A stretch of DNA of 64,000 bases from Catelliglobosispora koreensis DSM 44566 (GCF_000379685.1 NZ_KB903257.1:53883-117882), one strand, 5' to 3'; positions 21,196-30,523 are shown, counted from the first letter of the stretch. Numbers and translations: made by a program. The notes: generated from the sequence alone by a model not told the origin.

Positions 21196-22068
21196 GTGAT
21201 CGCGGTGTTAACGAACCCTCAGGCCGGCCGGGGACGGCATCGAGCCAAGGCGCAGGCGGCCCTGGCTGTGCTCCAGGAAGCAGGGCCGGTTGAGGTTCTC
21301 TCACCGCGTACCCGCGAAGAAGCCCTTGAGGTGGCGAAAGCTGCTGTCGCCGGCGGTGCGGACGCTCTCGTGGCCCTGGGCGGTGATGGCACTGTGCACG
21401 TGGCCTTGCAAGCCGTTGGCGGCACCAGCACTCCGCTTGGCATCGTGCCCGTGGGCACCGGCAACGACATGGCCCAGTGTTTCGGTCTGCCCGCCGATCC
21501 GGCTGAGGCGGCCAAAGTCGTTGCCAGAAAACAAACGAAGGCCATCGACTTAGCCCGGCTGTCCACGGCGGACGGTGCGGCGCGCTGGTTCGGTGGCGTG
21601 CTGGCGGCCGGTTTCGACGCGATCGTCAACGAGCGCGGCAACGCGATGCGGTGGCCGAAGGGCCCGCGCCGCTACGACCTGGCGATCCTTGTCGAGCTGG
21701 CCCGGCTCAAGCCACGCCGCTACCAGCTCGTCATCGACGGCAAGCCCGAAAGCCTTGAGGCGGTTCTTTTCGCGGTCGGCAACATCGCCCAGTACGGCGG
21801 TGGCATGCGCATCTGCCCGCAGGCCGACCCGCAAGACGGCAAGCTCGATCTCGTGTGGGCCGAACCGGTCTCGCGGGCGAAGCTCATCCGGATCAAACCC
21901 CAGGTGTACGCCGGAACCCATGTCCTGCACGAAAAAGTGCACCAGCGGCAAGCCCGCGAAATCAGCATCGACGCGCCCGGGATCGTTTGCTACGCCGACG
22001 GCGAAAGGATCGCGCCGCTGCCGGTGAAAGTGACCGCCGTGCCGGGCGCGCTAACGCTGTTTGGCTAG
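21196..22068 (+). CDS. Diacylglycerol/lipid kinase family protein
   Basis: Phosphorylates a lipid, probably diacylglycerol or a related molecule, at the membrane. The 290-residue protein has the DAGK catalytic motif LGGDGTVHVALQ (GGDGT at 62-66), the VPVGTGNDMAQ nucleotide-binding turn near 87-97 and a C-terminal beta-sandwich lobe ending CYADGERIAPLPVKV. The start is GTG 21196. The position between tatC and helY is often occupied by such a kinase in actinobacteria. The stop overlaps the opposing HAD gene by 18 bases. Confidence 0.92.
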   Translation: MIAVLTNPQAGRGRHRAKAQAALAVLQEAGPVEVLSPRTREEALEVAKAAVAGGADALVALGGDGTVHVALQAVGGTSTPLGIVPVGTGNDMAQCFGLPADPAEAAKVVARKQTKAIDLARLSTADGAARWFGGVLAAGFDAIVNERGNAMRWPKGPRRYDLAILVELARLKPRRYQLVIDGKPESLEAVLFAVGNIAQYGGGMRICPQADPQDGKLDLVWAEPVSRAKLIRIKPQVYAGTHVLHEKVHQRQAREISIDAPGIVCYADGERIAPLPVKVTAVPGALTLFG

Positions 22069-22764
22069 GTGATAGACGCGGCTGAGGCCGTTGGGCTGAC
22101 CGGCCGGTGCTCGCGACACGATAAGTGCCGTGCAGCCCGCGTCGATAGCGCCAGCGTCAGCCTGAGTGTCACCGACCATCATGGTCTGGGCCGGATCGGC
22201 CTTGAGCGCGGCGCACGCCTTGAGGAAAATCTTCGCGTCCGGCTTGATGTAGCCGGTCTCGTAAGACAGCACGATGGCGTCGCACAACGGCGAAAGCCCC
22301 CACTCATCGAGCAGGGGCCTGATGTCGAAGCCAATGTTGCTGACAATGCCGATTTTCACTCCTGCGGCGTAAAGAGCCGTCAGCGTCGGCAAGGCATCCG
22401 GATAAACCTGCCAGCCATCGGCTTTGAGCACACGCTCGTAAATCGCCGACGCCAAACCCGGGATATCGCACGGCACAGTGGCCGCCAGACCGGTAAACGC
22501 GTGCCGGTGCGCGTCTTCGTAGAGGTCGCGGTTGGCCCAGGATTCGGCCAATGGCGGGGGAATGCGCGCCGGTTTGTCCACACCGGGCAGGCCGCCCGCG
22601 GTGGCGAGACGGTCGGCGAGCACGGTCGCCTTGCCCCGGTCCAGCGTGACGCCGCAATCAGCAGCCGCTGCGGTCACCCAGGCGACCGGGTCGATCGTCA
22701 TGGCCAGGGTGCCATGAAAATCAAAAAGGACCGCGTCTAGCGGCCAACGCTGCGGGTCTGGCAC
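22051..22764 (-). CDS. HAD-superfamily hydrolase with Asp-to-His change in motif I
   Basis: A 237-residue phosphatase-like protein. Motif I reads LFDFHGTL (nucleophile Asp15), where most HADs have DxDGT; the second Asp, the usual general acid, is replaced by His17. Motif II is GIVSNIGFD, the Lys of motif III is in ETGYIKPDAKIF, and motif IV is MMVGDTQADAGAIDAG. DFHGT variants are known among actinobacterial HADs and are not necessarily inactive. The start is GTG 22764. It converges with the lipid kinase gene and diverges from helY. The substrate is unknown. Confidence 0.88.
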   Translation of the reverse strand: MPDPQRWPLDAVLFDFHGTLAMTIDPVAWVTAAAADCGVTLDRGKATVLADRLATAGGLPGVDKPARIPPPLAESWANRDLYEDAHRHAFTGLAATVPCDIPGLASAIYERVLKADGWQVYPDALPTLTALYAAGVKIGIVSNIGFDIRPLLDEWGLSPLCDAIVLSYETGYIKPDAKIFLKACAALKADPAQTMMVGDTQADAGAIDAGCTALIVSRAPAGQPNGLSRVYHLAKQR

Positions 22765-22892
22765 TCCAAGAGGATACCGAGCTGCGCCGGCTGGCCAAGG
22801 TCGCCTAGCCTAGAGTGCATGAGCGGAGCGAATCGGTATTGCAGGGTAATTAGTGCCTCAGGCCGAAACTCCGCTCTTTTTGGAGTTTCGGC

Positions 22893-25586
22893 ATGAGCAA
22901 GCAACCGGCAGCGCCACCTTTGCTCACCGAATTCGCCGGGGCCTTGAGCTTTGAGCTCGACCCGTTCCAGCAAACCGCCTGCGCCGCCCTGGAAAGGGGC
23001 AGTGGGGTGCTGGTCTGTGCCCCCACCGGAGCGGGCAAGACGGTCGTGGGGGAGTTCGCGGTTCACCTGGCGCTAAGCCAGGGCCGCAAATGCTTCTACA
23101 CCACACCGATCAAGGCACTGTCCAACCAGAAGTTTCACGATCTGATTCAGCGCTACGGCGCGGCCAAAGTGGGCCTGCTGACCGGCGACAATTCGATCAA
23201 CGGCGATGCCCCGGTCGTCGTTATGACCACTGAAGTGCTGCGCAATATGCTCTACGCCGGGTCGTCCACGTTGGACGGGCTGTCCTATGTGGTCATGGAC
23301 GAGGTGCACTACCTGGCCGACCGGTTCCGCGGCGCGGTCTGGGAAGAGGTCATCATCCACCTGCCCGCGACGGTGACGCTGGTGTCGCTTTCGGCGACAG
23401 TGTCCAATGCGGAGGAATTCGCCGACTGGCTCGTGACCGTGCGCGGAAAGACCGAAGTCATTGTCAGCGAACACCGCCCGGTGCCGTTGTGGCAGCACAT
23501 GATGGTCGGCAAGCGCATGTTCGACCTGTTCCACGACGCCGACGCGGCCAAAGCCCACGAGGTGCATCCGGAGCTGCTGCGCCACACGCGTGAGGTCGCG
23601 CGCCGGGCCGAGCTGAGCACGATGAAGAAGGGCGCAGGGCGCCGCCGTCAGGGCGGGCCGCTGCGGCCAGACGTCATCGAGCGCCTTGACGCCGAAGGGC
23701 TGCTGCCGGCGATCCAGTTCATCTTCAGCCGGGCGGGCTGTGACGCGGCCGTGCAGCAGTGCCTGCAAGCCGGGCTGCGGCTCACCTCACCGGATGAGCG
23801 GGCTGAGATCCGCCACATCGTCGAGCGCAAGGTCGGCCACATCCCAGGTGAGGACCTGGCGGCTTTGGGCTATTGGGACTGGCTCGACGGGCTCGAGCGT
23901 GGTCTGGCCGCGCACCACGCCGGGATGCTGCCGGCGTTCAAAGAAGTCGTTGAAGAACTTTTTGTTAACGGACTTGTTAAGGCGGTCTTCGCGACCGAGA
24001 CGCTTGCCCTGGGCATCAACATGCCGGCGCGCAGTGTCGTGCTGGAGCGGCTGGTCAAGTTCAATGGCGAAGCCCACGTCGACTTGACGCCGGGGGAGTA
24101 CACGCAGCTGACGGGACGTGCCGGGCGGCGCGGTATCGACGTGGAAGGTCACGCGGTCGTCATCTGGAGCCCGGAAATCGACCCACGGCACGTGGCCGGC
24201 TTGGCATCCACGCGCACCTATCCGCTGCGCTCGAGCTTCCGCCCGTCGTACAACATGGCGGTCAATCTTGTTGGCTCTGTTGGCGCTGCGGCCGCTCGTG
24301 AGCTGCTGGAGTCGTCGTTCGCGCAGTTCCAGGCTGACCGTTCCGTCGTCGGTCTGGCCCGCCAGGTCCAGCGCAACAACGAGACGTTGCGGCTCTACGA
24401 GACCGAAATGGAGTGTGAGCAGGGCGACTTCGACGAATACTTCGCGATCCGAGTGAAGATCGGCGAACGGGAGAAGGCCCTGCAGCGCGTCAGTCAGCAA
24501 GCCCGCCGCGCCGAGGTGAACAGCTCCTTGGAACAGCTCAAAATCGGTGATGTGATCCGGATTCCGGGTGGCCGGCGGGCCGGGCTCGCGGTCATCCTCG
24601 ACCCGGGTGCCGGTGCCTTTGGCGAGCCACGGCCGGTCGTGCTGACCGAAGACCGTTGGGCGGGAAGGATTTCGGCCGCCGAGTTCACCTCGCCGGTGCT
24701 GGCCTTGGGCCGGGTGCGGGTGCCGCGCCATTTCAATCAGCGGGCACCACAGGAACGCCGGGACCTGGCGGCCACCCTGCGCCACGTCGAAGACCAGCGC
24801 GCACCAGGCAAGCGCCGTCAAAAGTCAACGGCTGGCGAGGACAAAGAGCTGGCGTCACTGCGCAAGGCGTTGCGGATGCACCCGTGCCACGCCTGCCCGG
24901 AACGTGAGGAGCACGCCCGCTGGGCCGAGCGCCGCCAGCGGCTAACCAAAGACACAGAAGCGTTGCGGGACAAGGTTTCCACGCGTACCAATTCGCTGTC
25001 ACGCACGTTCGACCGCATCTGCACGCTGCTGACCGAGCGCGGTTATCTGCGTGAGGACGGGACCGTGACCGATCCGGGACGGATGCTGGCCCGGCTGTGG
25101 ACGGAAGCCGATCTGCTGGTGGCCGAATGCTTGCGTACCGGGGTCTGGGAAGGCCTGATGCCGCACGAGCTGGCCGCTGCCGCGTCTGTGGTGCTGTATG
25201 AGGCCCGGCGTGAGTCAGACGAGCAGGCCTCGGTGCCGCGAGGTGCCGTTGCCACGGCTATAGACGGGACGTGGCGGACCTACACGGCGCTGGCCAGTGA
25301 CGAGCGGCGCCTGGGGCTCTCACAGACCCGGGAGCCCGATCTGGGGTTCGTGTGGCCCATTTACCGGTGGTCCAAGGGCGAACCGTTGGCCAAGGTGCTC
25401 GCGAGCGGGCATCAGCTTGACGGCGACATGCCCGCCGGCGACTTCGTCAGGTGGGCGCGACAGGTCATTGACCTGCTAGGCCAGATCGCTGAGGCGCCCG
25501 GAGCGTCGCCGGACCTTAAAGACACTGCCCGTGCGGCTATGGATTCCATCAACCGGGGAGTCCTTGCTTACAGTTCGGTTAGTTAA
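22893..25586 (+). CDS. helY: DEAD/DEAH RNA helicase, HelY/Ski2-Mtr4-like
   Basis: Superfamily 2 RNA helicase of 897 residues, related to Mtr4/Ski2. Motif I is APTGAGKT at 43-50, motif II is VMDEVHYL near 134, motif III is SLSATVSN near 163, and motif VI is QLTGRAGRRGID near 405. A long C-terminal region matches the Ski2-like DSHCT domain arrangement, including an insert with two Cys pairs (HPCHACPEREEH). ATG 22893 has GGAG 9 bases upstream. Co-location with tatAC is conserved in actinobacteria, including mycobacteria. Likely role in RNA turnover; symbol by family resemblance. Confidence 0.9.
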   Translation: MSKQPAAPPLLTEFAGALSFELDPFQQTACAALERGSGVLVCAPTGAGKTVVGEFAVHLALSQGRKCFYTTPIKALSNQKFHDLIQRYGAAKVGLLTGDNSINGDAPVVVMTTEVLRNMLYAGSSTLDGLSYVVMDEVHYLADRFRGAVWEEVIIHLPATVTLVSLSATVSNAEEFADWLVTVRGKTEVIVSEHRPVPLWQHMMVGKRMFDLFHDADAAKAHEVHPELLRHTREVARRAELSTMKKGAGRRRQGGPLRPDVIERLDAEGLLPAIQFIFSRAGCDAAVQQCLQAGLRLTSPDERAEIRHIVERKVGHIPGEDLAALGYWDWLDGLERGLAAHHAGMLPAFKEVVEELFVNGLVKAVFATETLALGINMPARSVVLERLVKFNGEAHVDLTPGEYTQLTGRAGRRGIDVEGHAVVIWSPEIDPRHVAGLASTRTYPLRSSFRPSYNMAVNLVGSVGAAAARELLESSFAQFQADRSVVGLARQVQRNNETLRLYETEMECEQGDFDEYFAIRVKIGEREKALQRVSQQARRAEVNSSLEQLKIGDVIRIPGGRRAGLAVILDPGAGAFGEPRPVVLTEDRWAGRISAAEFTSPVLALGRVRVPRHFNQRAPQERRDLAATLRHVEDQRAPGKRRQKSTAGEDKELASLRKALRMHPCHACPEREEHARWAERRQRLTKDTEALRDKVSTRTNSLSRTFDRICTLLTERGYLREDGTVTDPGRMLARLWTEADLLVAECLRTGVWEGLMPHELAAAASVVLYEARRESDEQASVPRGAVATAIDGTWRTYTALASDERRLGLSQTREPDLGFVWPIYRWSKGEPLAKVLASGHQLDGDMPAGDFVRWARQVIDLLGQIAEAPGASPDLKDTARAAMDSINRGVLAYSSVS

Positions 25587-25634
25587 CAGGCAGTTGGTTT
25601 GCTTTAACATTGTTGAATCCGCCATCATGCCCCC

Positions 25635-26570
25635 GTGGCAGATGTGCATCACTTCACGTATGGCCTTGTGACACCAGGGATTGCGTATGTCCTTTCTGTC
25701 CTTGGATCACTGCTTGGCCTGATCTGCACCGCCCGGGTGCGGACCGCACGGACTAAGGGGCAGCGAGCCTGGTGGCTGCTGCTCGCCGCTTGGGCAATCG
25801 GGGGAACCGGTATCTGGTCGATGCACTTCATGGCCATGCTCGGCTTCACCGTCTCGGGGGCGTCGATCCGCTATGACGTCTTGTTAACGGCGGCTAGCGC
25901 GGTGCTGGCGATCGTGGTCGTGGGCATTGGTTTGTTCATCGCCGGATTCGGCAAGCGCAGTGCGGTGCGCATCGTGCTTGGCGGCATCTTCGCCGGCGTC
26001 GGGGTCGCCATCATGCACTACACCGGCATGGGCGCCATGCGCCTAGACGGCGTCGTGCACTACGACACCAGCCTCGTGGTGGCCTCGGTCATCATCGCCG
26101 TGGTCGCCGCGACCGTCGCGTTGTGGTTCACGGTGACGCTGCAGCGCCCGCTGGCCATCTTCTTCGCCGCGTTGGTGATGGGTGTCGCCGTGTGCGGCAT
26201 GCACTTCACCGGCATGGCATCGATGTCGGTCACGCTAGGCGAGCCGAGTCTGGAATCCCGGGGCGCGACCGCCTTGTCACTGATGGTGCCGATCGGCATG
26301 GGAGTGCTCATCGTCATGGGCGGACTGGTCTTCGCGATCGGTGCCGCCCCGCGCGAAGAGGACTTCGAAGCCCGCGCCTACCTCGACAAGATCGCCGCTC
26401 AGCGGGCCGCCGCCACGGCCTCGACCAACGCGTCGACGAGCCGCCGGCAGGGTCCGGCCACGTTCCAGCGCTCCGCCAGCTTGAACAACTCATCCGGGTC
26501 GTTTGGCGCGGGTGGCAAGGAGTCCTTGAGCGAAGGCACGGGCACGTCCAAGGCGACGCGCACGACCTGA
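25635..26570 (+). CDS. MHYT-domain membrane sensor protein
   Basis: A 311-residue protein with about seven membrane helices and three copies of the MHYT signature: WSMHFMAM near residue 61, AIMHYTGMGAM near 117 and GMHFTGMASM near 190. The Met/His residues are thought to bind copper and to sense oxygen, CO or NO. No output domain follows; the final 70 residues are a Ser/Thr/Ala-rich low-complexity tail. The start is GTG 25635. The last 172 bases lie antisense to the 3' end of the exonuclease gene, so the true end may be earlier or the tail may be recent. Confidence 0.85.
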   Translation: MADVHHFTYGLVTPGIAYVLSVLGSLLGLICTARVRTARTKGQRAWWLLLAAWAIGGTGIWSMHFMAMLGFTVSGASIRYDVLLTAASAVLAIVVVGIGLFIAGFGKRSAVRIVLGGIFAGVGVAIMHYTGMGAMRLDGVVHYDTSLVVASVIIAVVAATVALWFTVTLQRPLAIFFAALVMGVAVCGMHFTGMASMSVTLGEPSLESRGATALSLMVPIGMGVLIVMGGLVFAIGAAPREEDFEARAYLDKIAAQRAAATASTNASTSRRQGPATFQRSASLNNSSGSFGAGGKESLSEGTGTSKATRTT

Positions 26571-27316
26571 GGGGCCACCGCCAGATAGTCCGCCGCGGCC
26601 GCGAGTTTCGTCCGCAGGCCAGGGGCGAAGTCGGCACTGGGGTCGGCAACCGCTTCGACAATGGCGTCGAGGCTGCCATACGTGGAGATGAGCCTCGCGG
26701 CCGTCTTCTCGCCGACCCCGGGCACGCCGGGCAGGCCGTCACTGGGGTCGCCCCGCAGCGCGGCAAAGTCAGCGTAACCAGAGGCCGGTACGCCGTATTT
26801 CGCGAGCACGGCAGGCTCATCACACACTTCGAGTTTGGCCACGCCACGTCCGCAGTAGAGCAGCGTCGTGGTCTTGTCGACGAGCTGGAACAAGTCGCGG
26901 TCACCCGAGGCCACCTCGACCGGAGCCGGACCACGCTTGGCCAGCGTGCCCAGGACGTCATCAGCTTCGTAGCCGTCGTGGCCAACCGCAGCGATGCCAA
27001 TGGCGCCAAGGATTTCCAGGATCACGGGGATCTGCGGGGTGAGGTTGTCAGGCACTTCTTCGCCACCGTTAGGGGCCAGGCGGTGCGTCTTGTAGCTGGG
27101 AATCAGCTTCACCCGCCACGCTGGGCGCCAGTCGAAGTCCATCGCGCACACGACGCGGTTGGGGTGCCGGGTGCGGATGAGGGTGGCCAGCATGTCCAGG
27201 AATCCACGGACCGCGTTGACCGGCTCACCGGCGGCTGTCTGTGCGGCCTTCTCTGGAATGCCATGGAAGGCCCGGAAATACAGACTCGGCGCGTCTATGA
27301 GCAATAGCGGCTTCAC
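26399..27316 (-). CDS. 5'-3' exonuclease (PolA N-terminal/FEN-like)
   Basis: Flap-type nuclease of 305 residues, equivalent to the 5'-nuclease domain of DNA polymerase I made as a separate protein. Acidic metal ligands occur in LLIDAPSLYFRAF, CAMDFDWRP (here FDW instead of the common FDR), YEADDVLGTLA and SGDRDLFQLV. The helix-hairpin-helix GLPGVPGVGEKTAARLISTYG near 190-210 binds DNA. A stand-alone homologue lies near helY in mycobacteria too. It is divergent from the acyl-CoA dehydrogenase across 36 bases, and its 3' end overlaps the MHYT gene. Confidence 0.92.
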   Translation of the reverse strand: MKPLLLIDAPSLYFRAFHGIPEKAAQTAAGEPVNAVRGFLDMLATLIRTRHPNRVVCAMDFDWRPAWRVKLIPSYKTHRLAPNGGEEVPDNLTPQIPVILEILGAIGIAAVGHDGYEADDVLGTLAKRGPAPVEVASGDRDLFQLVDKTTTLLYCGRGVAKLEVCDEPAVLAKYGVPASGYADFAALRGDPSDGLPGVPGVGEKTAARLISTYGSLDAIVEAVADPSADFAPGLRTKLAAAADYLAVAPQVVRVALDVPVPSLKDSLPPAPNDPDELFKLAERWNVAGPCRRLVDALVEAVAAAR

Positions 27317-27335
27317 CCCGACAGCGTAATTGCCC

Positions 27336-27347
27336 TAACGAACGTTA
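27336..27347. promoter_or_regulatory. Candidate TetR-type operator before acyl-CoA dehydrogenase
   Basis: TAACG-AA-CGTTA is an inverted repeat five bases upstream of the dehydrogenase ATG, in the 36-base spacer shared with the divergent exonuclease. TAACGnnCGTTA-like sites are typical of TetR repressors of acyl-CoA metabolism; the cognate regulator is not obvious in the window. Confidence 0.45.
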
Positions 27348-27352
27348 AGCTG

Positions 27353-28507
27353 ATGGACATGGCCAGCATCGTCCGGTTGCTTCCCACCCCCGAAGCACAT
27401 GAACTGCTTGAACTTGCCGAAGAACTCGCTGAGAAGGAGCTTGCCCCGAAGGTCGATGATTTCGAGGCACGTGGCGAGTTCCCGCGCGAGATCATCCGCA
27501 CCCTGGGCCGCTCCGGCCTGCTCGGGTTGCCCTACGCCGAAGAATTCGGTGGGGCCGCCCAGCCTTATGAGGTCTACCTGCAGGTGCTTGAGGTGCTGGC
27601 CACCCGGTGGGCCGCGGTCGCCGAGGCGATCAGCGTGCACACGCTGGCGTGCTACCCGCTTTACTACCACGGCACGGCGGAGCAGAAAGAGCGCTGGCTG
27701 CCCAGCATGCTCGGCGGTGAACTTCTCGGTGCCTACTGTTTGTCCGAACCGGCCGGTGGCTCCGACGCGGCCAACCTGACCACGAAAGCGGCGCTGACCG
27801 ACGGCCAGTACCTGATCAACGGCACCAAGGCGTGGATCACCCACGGCGGGGTGGCCGACTTCTACAACGTCTTCTGCCGCACCTCGGGCCCTGGCGCGAG
27901 CGGCATTTCCTGCCTGCTGGCCGAAGCCGGGACACCCGGCCTGAACCCGCAGGCTCGCGAGCGCACGATGGGGCTCAAGTCCTCACCGGTGGCGCAGATC
28001 GCCTTCGACAACGCCCCGGTGACCGCCGACCGCCTGATCGGGCAGGAAGGCGAAGGGTTCCGGATCGCTATGGGCGCCTTGGATTCCGGGCGCCTCGGCA
28101 TCGCCGCGTGCGCGGTCGGCCTCGCTCAGGGCGCGCTCGACTACGCCACTGGGTACGCCCGTGAGCGCACCCAATTCGGCAAGCCGATCATCGACTTCCA
28201 GGGGCTGTCGTTCATGCTGTCCGACGCCGCGACCCAGATCGCCGCGGCACGGGCCCTAACCCTTTACGCCGCAAGGCTTCGCGACCTCGGCCGGCCCTAC
28301 TCGATCGAGGCCGCCAAGGCGAAGCTGTTCGCCACCGACATGGCTATGAAGGTCACCACCGACATGGTTCAGGTGCTCGGCGGCGCGGGTTATGTCGCTG
28401 ACCACCCGGTCGAGCGCTACTTCCGCGAGGCGAAGGTGCTGCAGATCGTCGAGGGCACCAACCAGATCCAGCGCCTGGTCATCGCCCGCTCCCTGGCCAA
28501 GGGCTAG
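27353..28507 (+). CDS. Acyl-CoA dehydrogenase
   Basis: FAD-dependent first step of acyl-CoA beta-oxidation or branched-chain catabolism. The 384-residue protein has all three family domains: helical N terminus, a beta domain with AYCLSEPAGGSDAANL and GTKAWITHGG, and a C-terminal helical domain with ERTQFGKPIIDFQ and QVLGGAGYVADHPVERYFREAK. The catalytic Glu is probably in VEGTNQIQ near residue 366. ATG 27353 (or the ATG two codons later) lies just after an inverted repeat. No electron-transfer flavoprotein or CoA ligase is adjacent, so the substrate cannot be deduced. Confidence 0.95.
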   Translation: MDMASIVRLLPTPEAHELLELAEELAEKELAPKVDDFEARGEFPREIIRTLGRSGLLGLPYAEEFGGAAQPYEVYLQVLEVLATRWAAVAEAISVHTLACYPLYYHGTAEQKERWLPSMLGGELLGAYCLSEPAGGSDAANLTTKAALTDGQYLINGTKAWITHGGVADFYNVFCRTSGPGASGISCLLAEAGTPGLNPQARERTMGLKSSPVAQIAFDNAPVTADRLIGQEGEGFRIAMGALDSGRLGIAACAVGLAQGALDYATGYARERTQFGKPIIDFQGLSFMLSDAATQIAAARALTLYAARLRDLGRPYSIEAAKAKLFATDMAMKVTTDMVQVLGGAGYVADHPVERYFREAKVLQIVEGTNQIQRLVIARSLAKG

Positions 28508-29670
28508 GTCGCGGGGGCCATCATCCGTTTGGCGGTCAGTGCCGCGCGCAGCAAAGCGATGCCGTGCGCGGTGCCGGGGTCGATGCCGCACAGCTGACGG
28601 ATCCGGTTGATGCGATACGTCAGCGTGCGGCGGTGAATATGTAATTGCTGTGCGGCTCGTTCCCGGTCGAGATCGCAGGAGTAAAGCGTTTCCAGCGTGG
28701 AGGCCAGCTCGGTGCCGCTGTCTAGCGGGGCGAGCTGGTCGGCCAAACGTTTGACGACGTCGGTGTTCTGCGAGATGGCGTATTCGATGAGCAGTTCATC
28801 GAGCCGGTACGCCCGATCCGCCGGCCCTGGCACGAAGGCCAGCAACCCCAGCACCTGTTCGGCTTCAGCGATCGCGTCGGGGATGCCCCCGATCGCACCG
28901 CGAAAAGCCTGAGCCGCGCGCACGGGCACGCCGCTGAGCTGGCTGACAACTTTGACCAGGCTGTCGGCTACCTCGGAGGCACCGTCGTTTTCGGACGGAA
29001 GCAAAGCCGTGATGCCGTCGAGGTCCCAGCGCATCAGGGTCCCGCTGACGCGGTGGAACGCGGCCACGATTTCGCGCCGCTGTTGCGGTTGCAGTGCCAC
29101 CGGTCCGAGGTGGCATTTGAGCACCAGATAGCTCGCGGCGAGTGTGATGTCGAGTGAGCGGGCGGCTTCGCTCGCGCAACGGCCGTCCAGGAGCAGTTCG
29201 ATGAGCAAGCGGCGCCCCGGCTGCTCGCTGCCGTTTTGCCGGCACGCGGACAGGTAACCGTCAACGAGCGCGTCGATCACCGATGGCGTCTCGCGCGCGG
29301 TCCATTCCTGGATCGCGTATATCTCGCGGTAGTTGTCCGGGTTGGCGATCTGCCAGAAAAGCCTGTGCACGGCGACGGACGATAGGTGGAACGCGGCGAT
29401 CATGTCCTGGAACGGAATGCCGAGCTCGCCACGGCGAAAGCCCTGAGCGCGGTAAAGGCTCAGCTCCGCGTCCGCGATCGGTTCTCCGGCGATCGCGTGC
29501 TTGAGGCACGCGCCGACGCAGTAGTTGAGCTCTTCGAATAGTTCTCGCTGGATGGCTTCCGGCAGCTGCCCGTAGCTGGGCAGGTTCTTCGTGATTTCGC
29601 TTTGGATGCTATTGGCGATGGCGAGCCGGTGGTCGTGGACGTGTTCCATGATCGAGCCGAGAGTGGGCAT
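28504..29670 (-). CDS. PucR-family transcriptional regulator
   Basis: A 388-residue regulator with a variable helical N-terminal sensing region, a central GGDEF-like degenerate region, and the C-terminal PucR helix-turn-helix (AAQQLHIHRRTLTYRINRIRQLCGID near 350-375). ATG 29670 is chosen because AGGAGG lies 8 bases upstream; an upstream GTG at 29688 overlaps that ribosome site. The stop overlaps that of the acyl-CoA dehydrogenase by 4 bases in convergent orientation. The target is unknown; a 288-base spacer upstream may carry its promoter. Confidence 0.88.
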   Translation of the reverse strand: MPTLGSIMEHVHDHRLAIANSIQSEITKNLPSYGQLPEAIQRELFEELNYCVGACLKHAIAGEPIADAELSLYRAQGFRRGELGIPFQDMIAAFHLSSVAVHRLFWQIANPDNYREIYAIQEWTARETPSVIDALVDGYLSACRQNGSEQPGRRLLIELLLDGRCASEAARSLDITLAASYLVLKCHLGPVALQPQQRREIVAAFHRVSGTLMRWDLDGITALLPSENDGASEVADSLVKVVSQLSGVPVRAAQAFRGAIGGIPDAIAEAEQVLGLLAFVPGPADRAYRLDELLIEYAISQNTDVVKRLADQLAPLDSGTELASTLETLYSCDLDRERAAQQLHIHRRTLTYRINRIRQLCGIDPGTAHGIALLRAALTAKRMMAPAT

Positions 29671-29878
29671 CTTTGCGTCCTCCTCCACGCCAGGACGTTA
29701 CCGGCTAGTACCCTCTGCCCGATTCAACCGCATAGGCGCAAAAAATGACCATTTGTATGGCTGGCCACGCCTGGCTTGTCCCTATGGGCAACCACGAAAC
29801 TCAGGTCTTCCCGGTTGGGTAATAGCTCCCAGGCACGCTCGAGCCATAGCGTGAAGAGCAAGCGCACGTCCCCCAAAA

Positions 29879-29914
29879 TGCCCGCGGGGTCCCCCGGCCC
29901 CGCGGCATAAAAAG
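29879..29914. other. Strong GC hairpin in spacer before DoxX gene
   Basis: ATGCCCGCGGGG pairs with GCCCCGCGGCAT (one bulged C), loop about 7 bases. Read on the minus strand it is followed by a TTTT run, yet no minus-strand gene ends here, so it may cap antisense transcription. A tandem TATCCGGT/TATCCGGC repeat lies at 29919-29934. The remainder of 29671-29958 shows no gene. Confidence 0.45.
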
Positions 29915-29958
29915 CGCTATCCGGTTATCCGGCCCCCACACGGGGTACGCAGGGACAC

Positions 29959-30504
29959 ATGAAGCCTGTACGTGCCGTAGCCCGGGCCCTGCTCAGCGGA
30001 ATCTTCCTGGCCAGTGGCGCCCGGGCCTTGGCCTTCCCCGAAAGACTTGTCCCGCAAGCGAAACGGGTCACCGACCGGGTCGCCCCCCTACTCGAAAAGG
30101 CCGACGAGCGCCTGCCGACCGACCCCAAGACGTTGGTGCGCATCAACGGTGCCGTTCAGCTTGGCTGCGGATTCCTCCTGGCGACCGGTCTGCTGTCGCG
30201 TCCCGCGGCGGCGGTCCTGGCGGCCTCCCTGGTGCCGACCACCATCGCCGGTCACCCCTTCTGGGAATACGAAGACGAAGCCGCCCGCTATCAGCAGCAA
30301 GTCCACTTCCTCAAGAATCTCGGCCTGCTCGGCGGTCTGCTGCTCGCCGCGGCGGACACCGAAGGCCAGCCCGGCCTGCGGTGGCGTGCCGCGCACCTGC
30401 TCGATCATCAGCGCCGGGCGATCAACCGCACCGCACGCACGGCCCGGCGGGAAGCGCGCCTAGCGGTGAGAGCGGCGAAAGCGGGACGGCATTTGCCAGG
30501 CTGA
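29959..30504 (+). CDS. DoxX family membrane protein
   Basis: A 181-residue membrane protein. The first helix (AVARALLSGIFLASGARAL), the loop with FPERLVP, and later helices around NGAVQLGCGFLLATGLL and PAAAVLAASLVPTTIAGHPFWEYE match DoxX/SURF4-like proteins, many of which are linked to thiol-stress membrane complexes. The C-terminal 45 residues are strongly basic, rich in Arg and Ala, and extend beyond the usual domain. ATG 29959 has AGGGA just upstream. The physiological role is uncertain. Confidence 0.85.
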   Translation: MKPVRAVARALLSGIFLASGARALAFPERLVPQAKRVTDRVAPLLEKADERLPTDPKTLVRINGAVQLGCGFLLATGLLSRPAAAVLAASLVPTTIAGHPFWEYEDEAARYQQQVHFLKNLGLLGGLLLAAADTEGQPGLRWRAAHLLDHQRRAINRTARTARREARLAVRAAKAGRHLPG

Positions 30505-30523
30505 GTAGCTACAGTGCTGCCAC

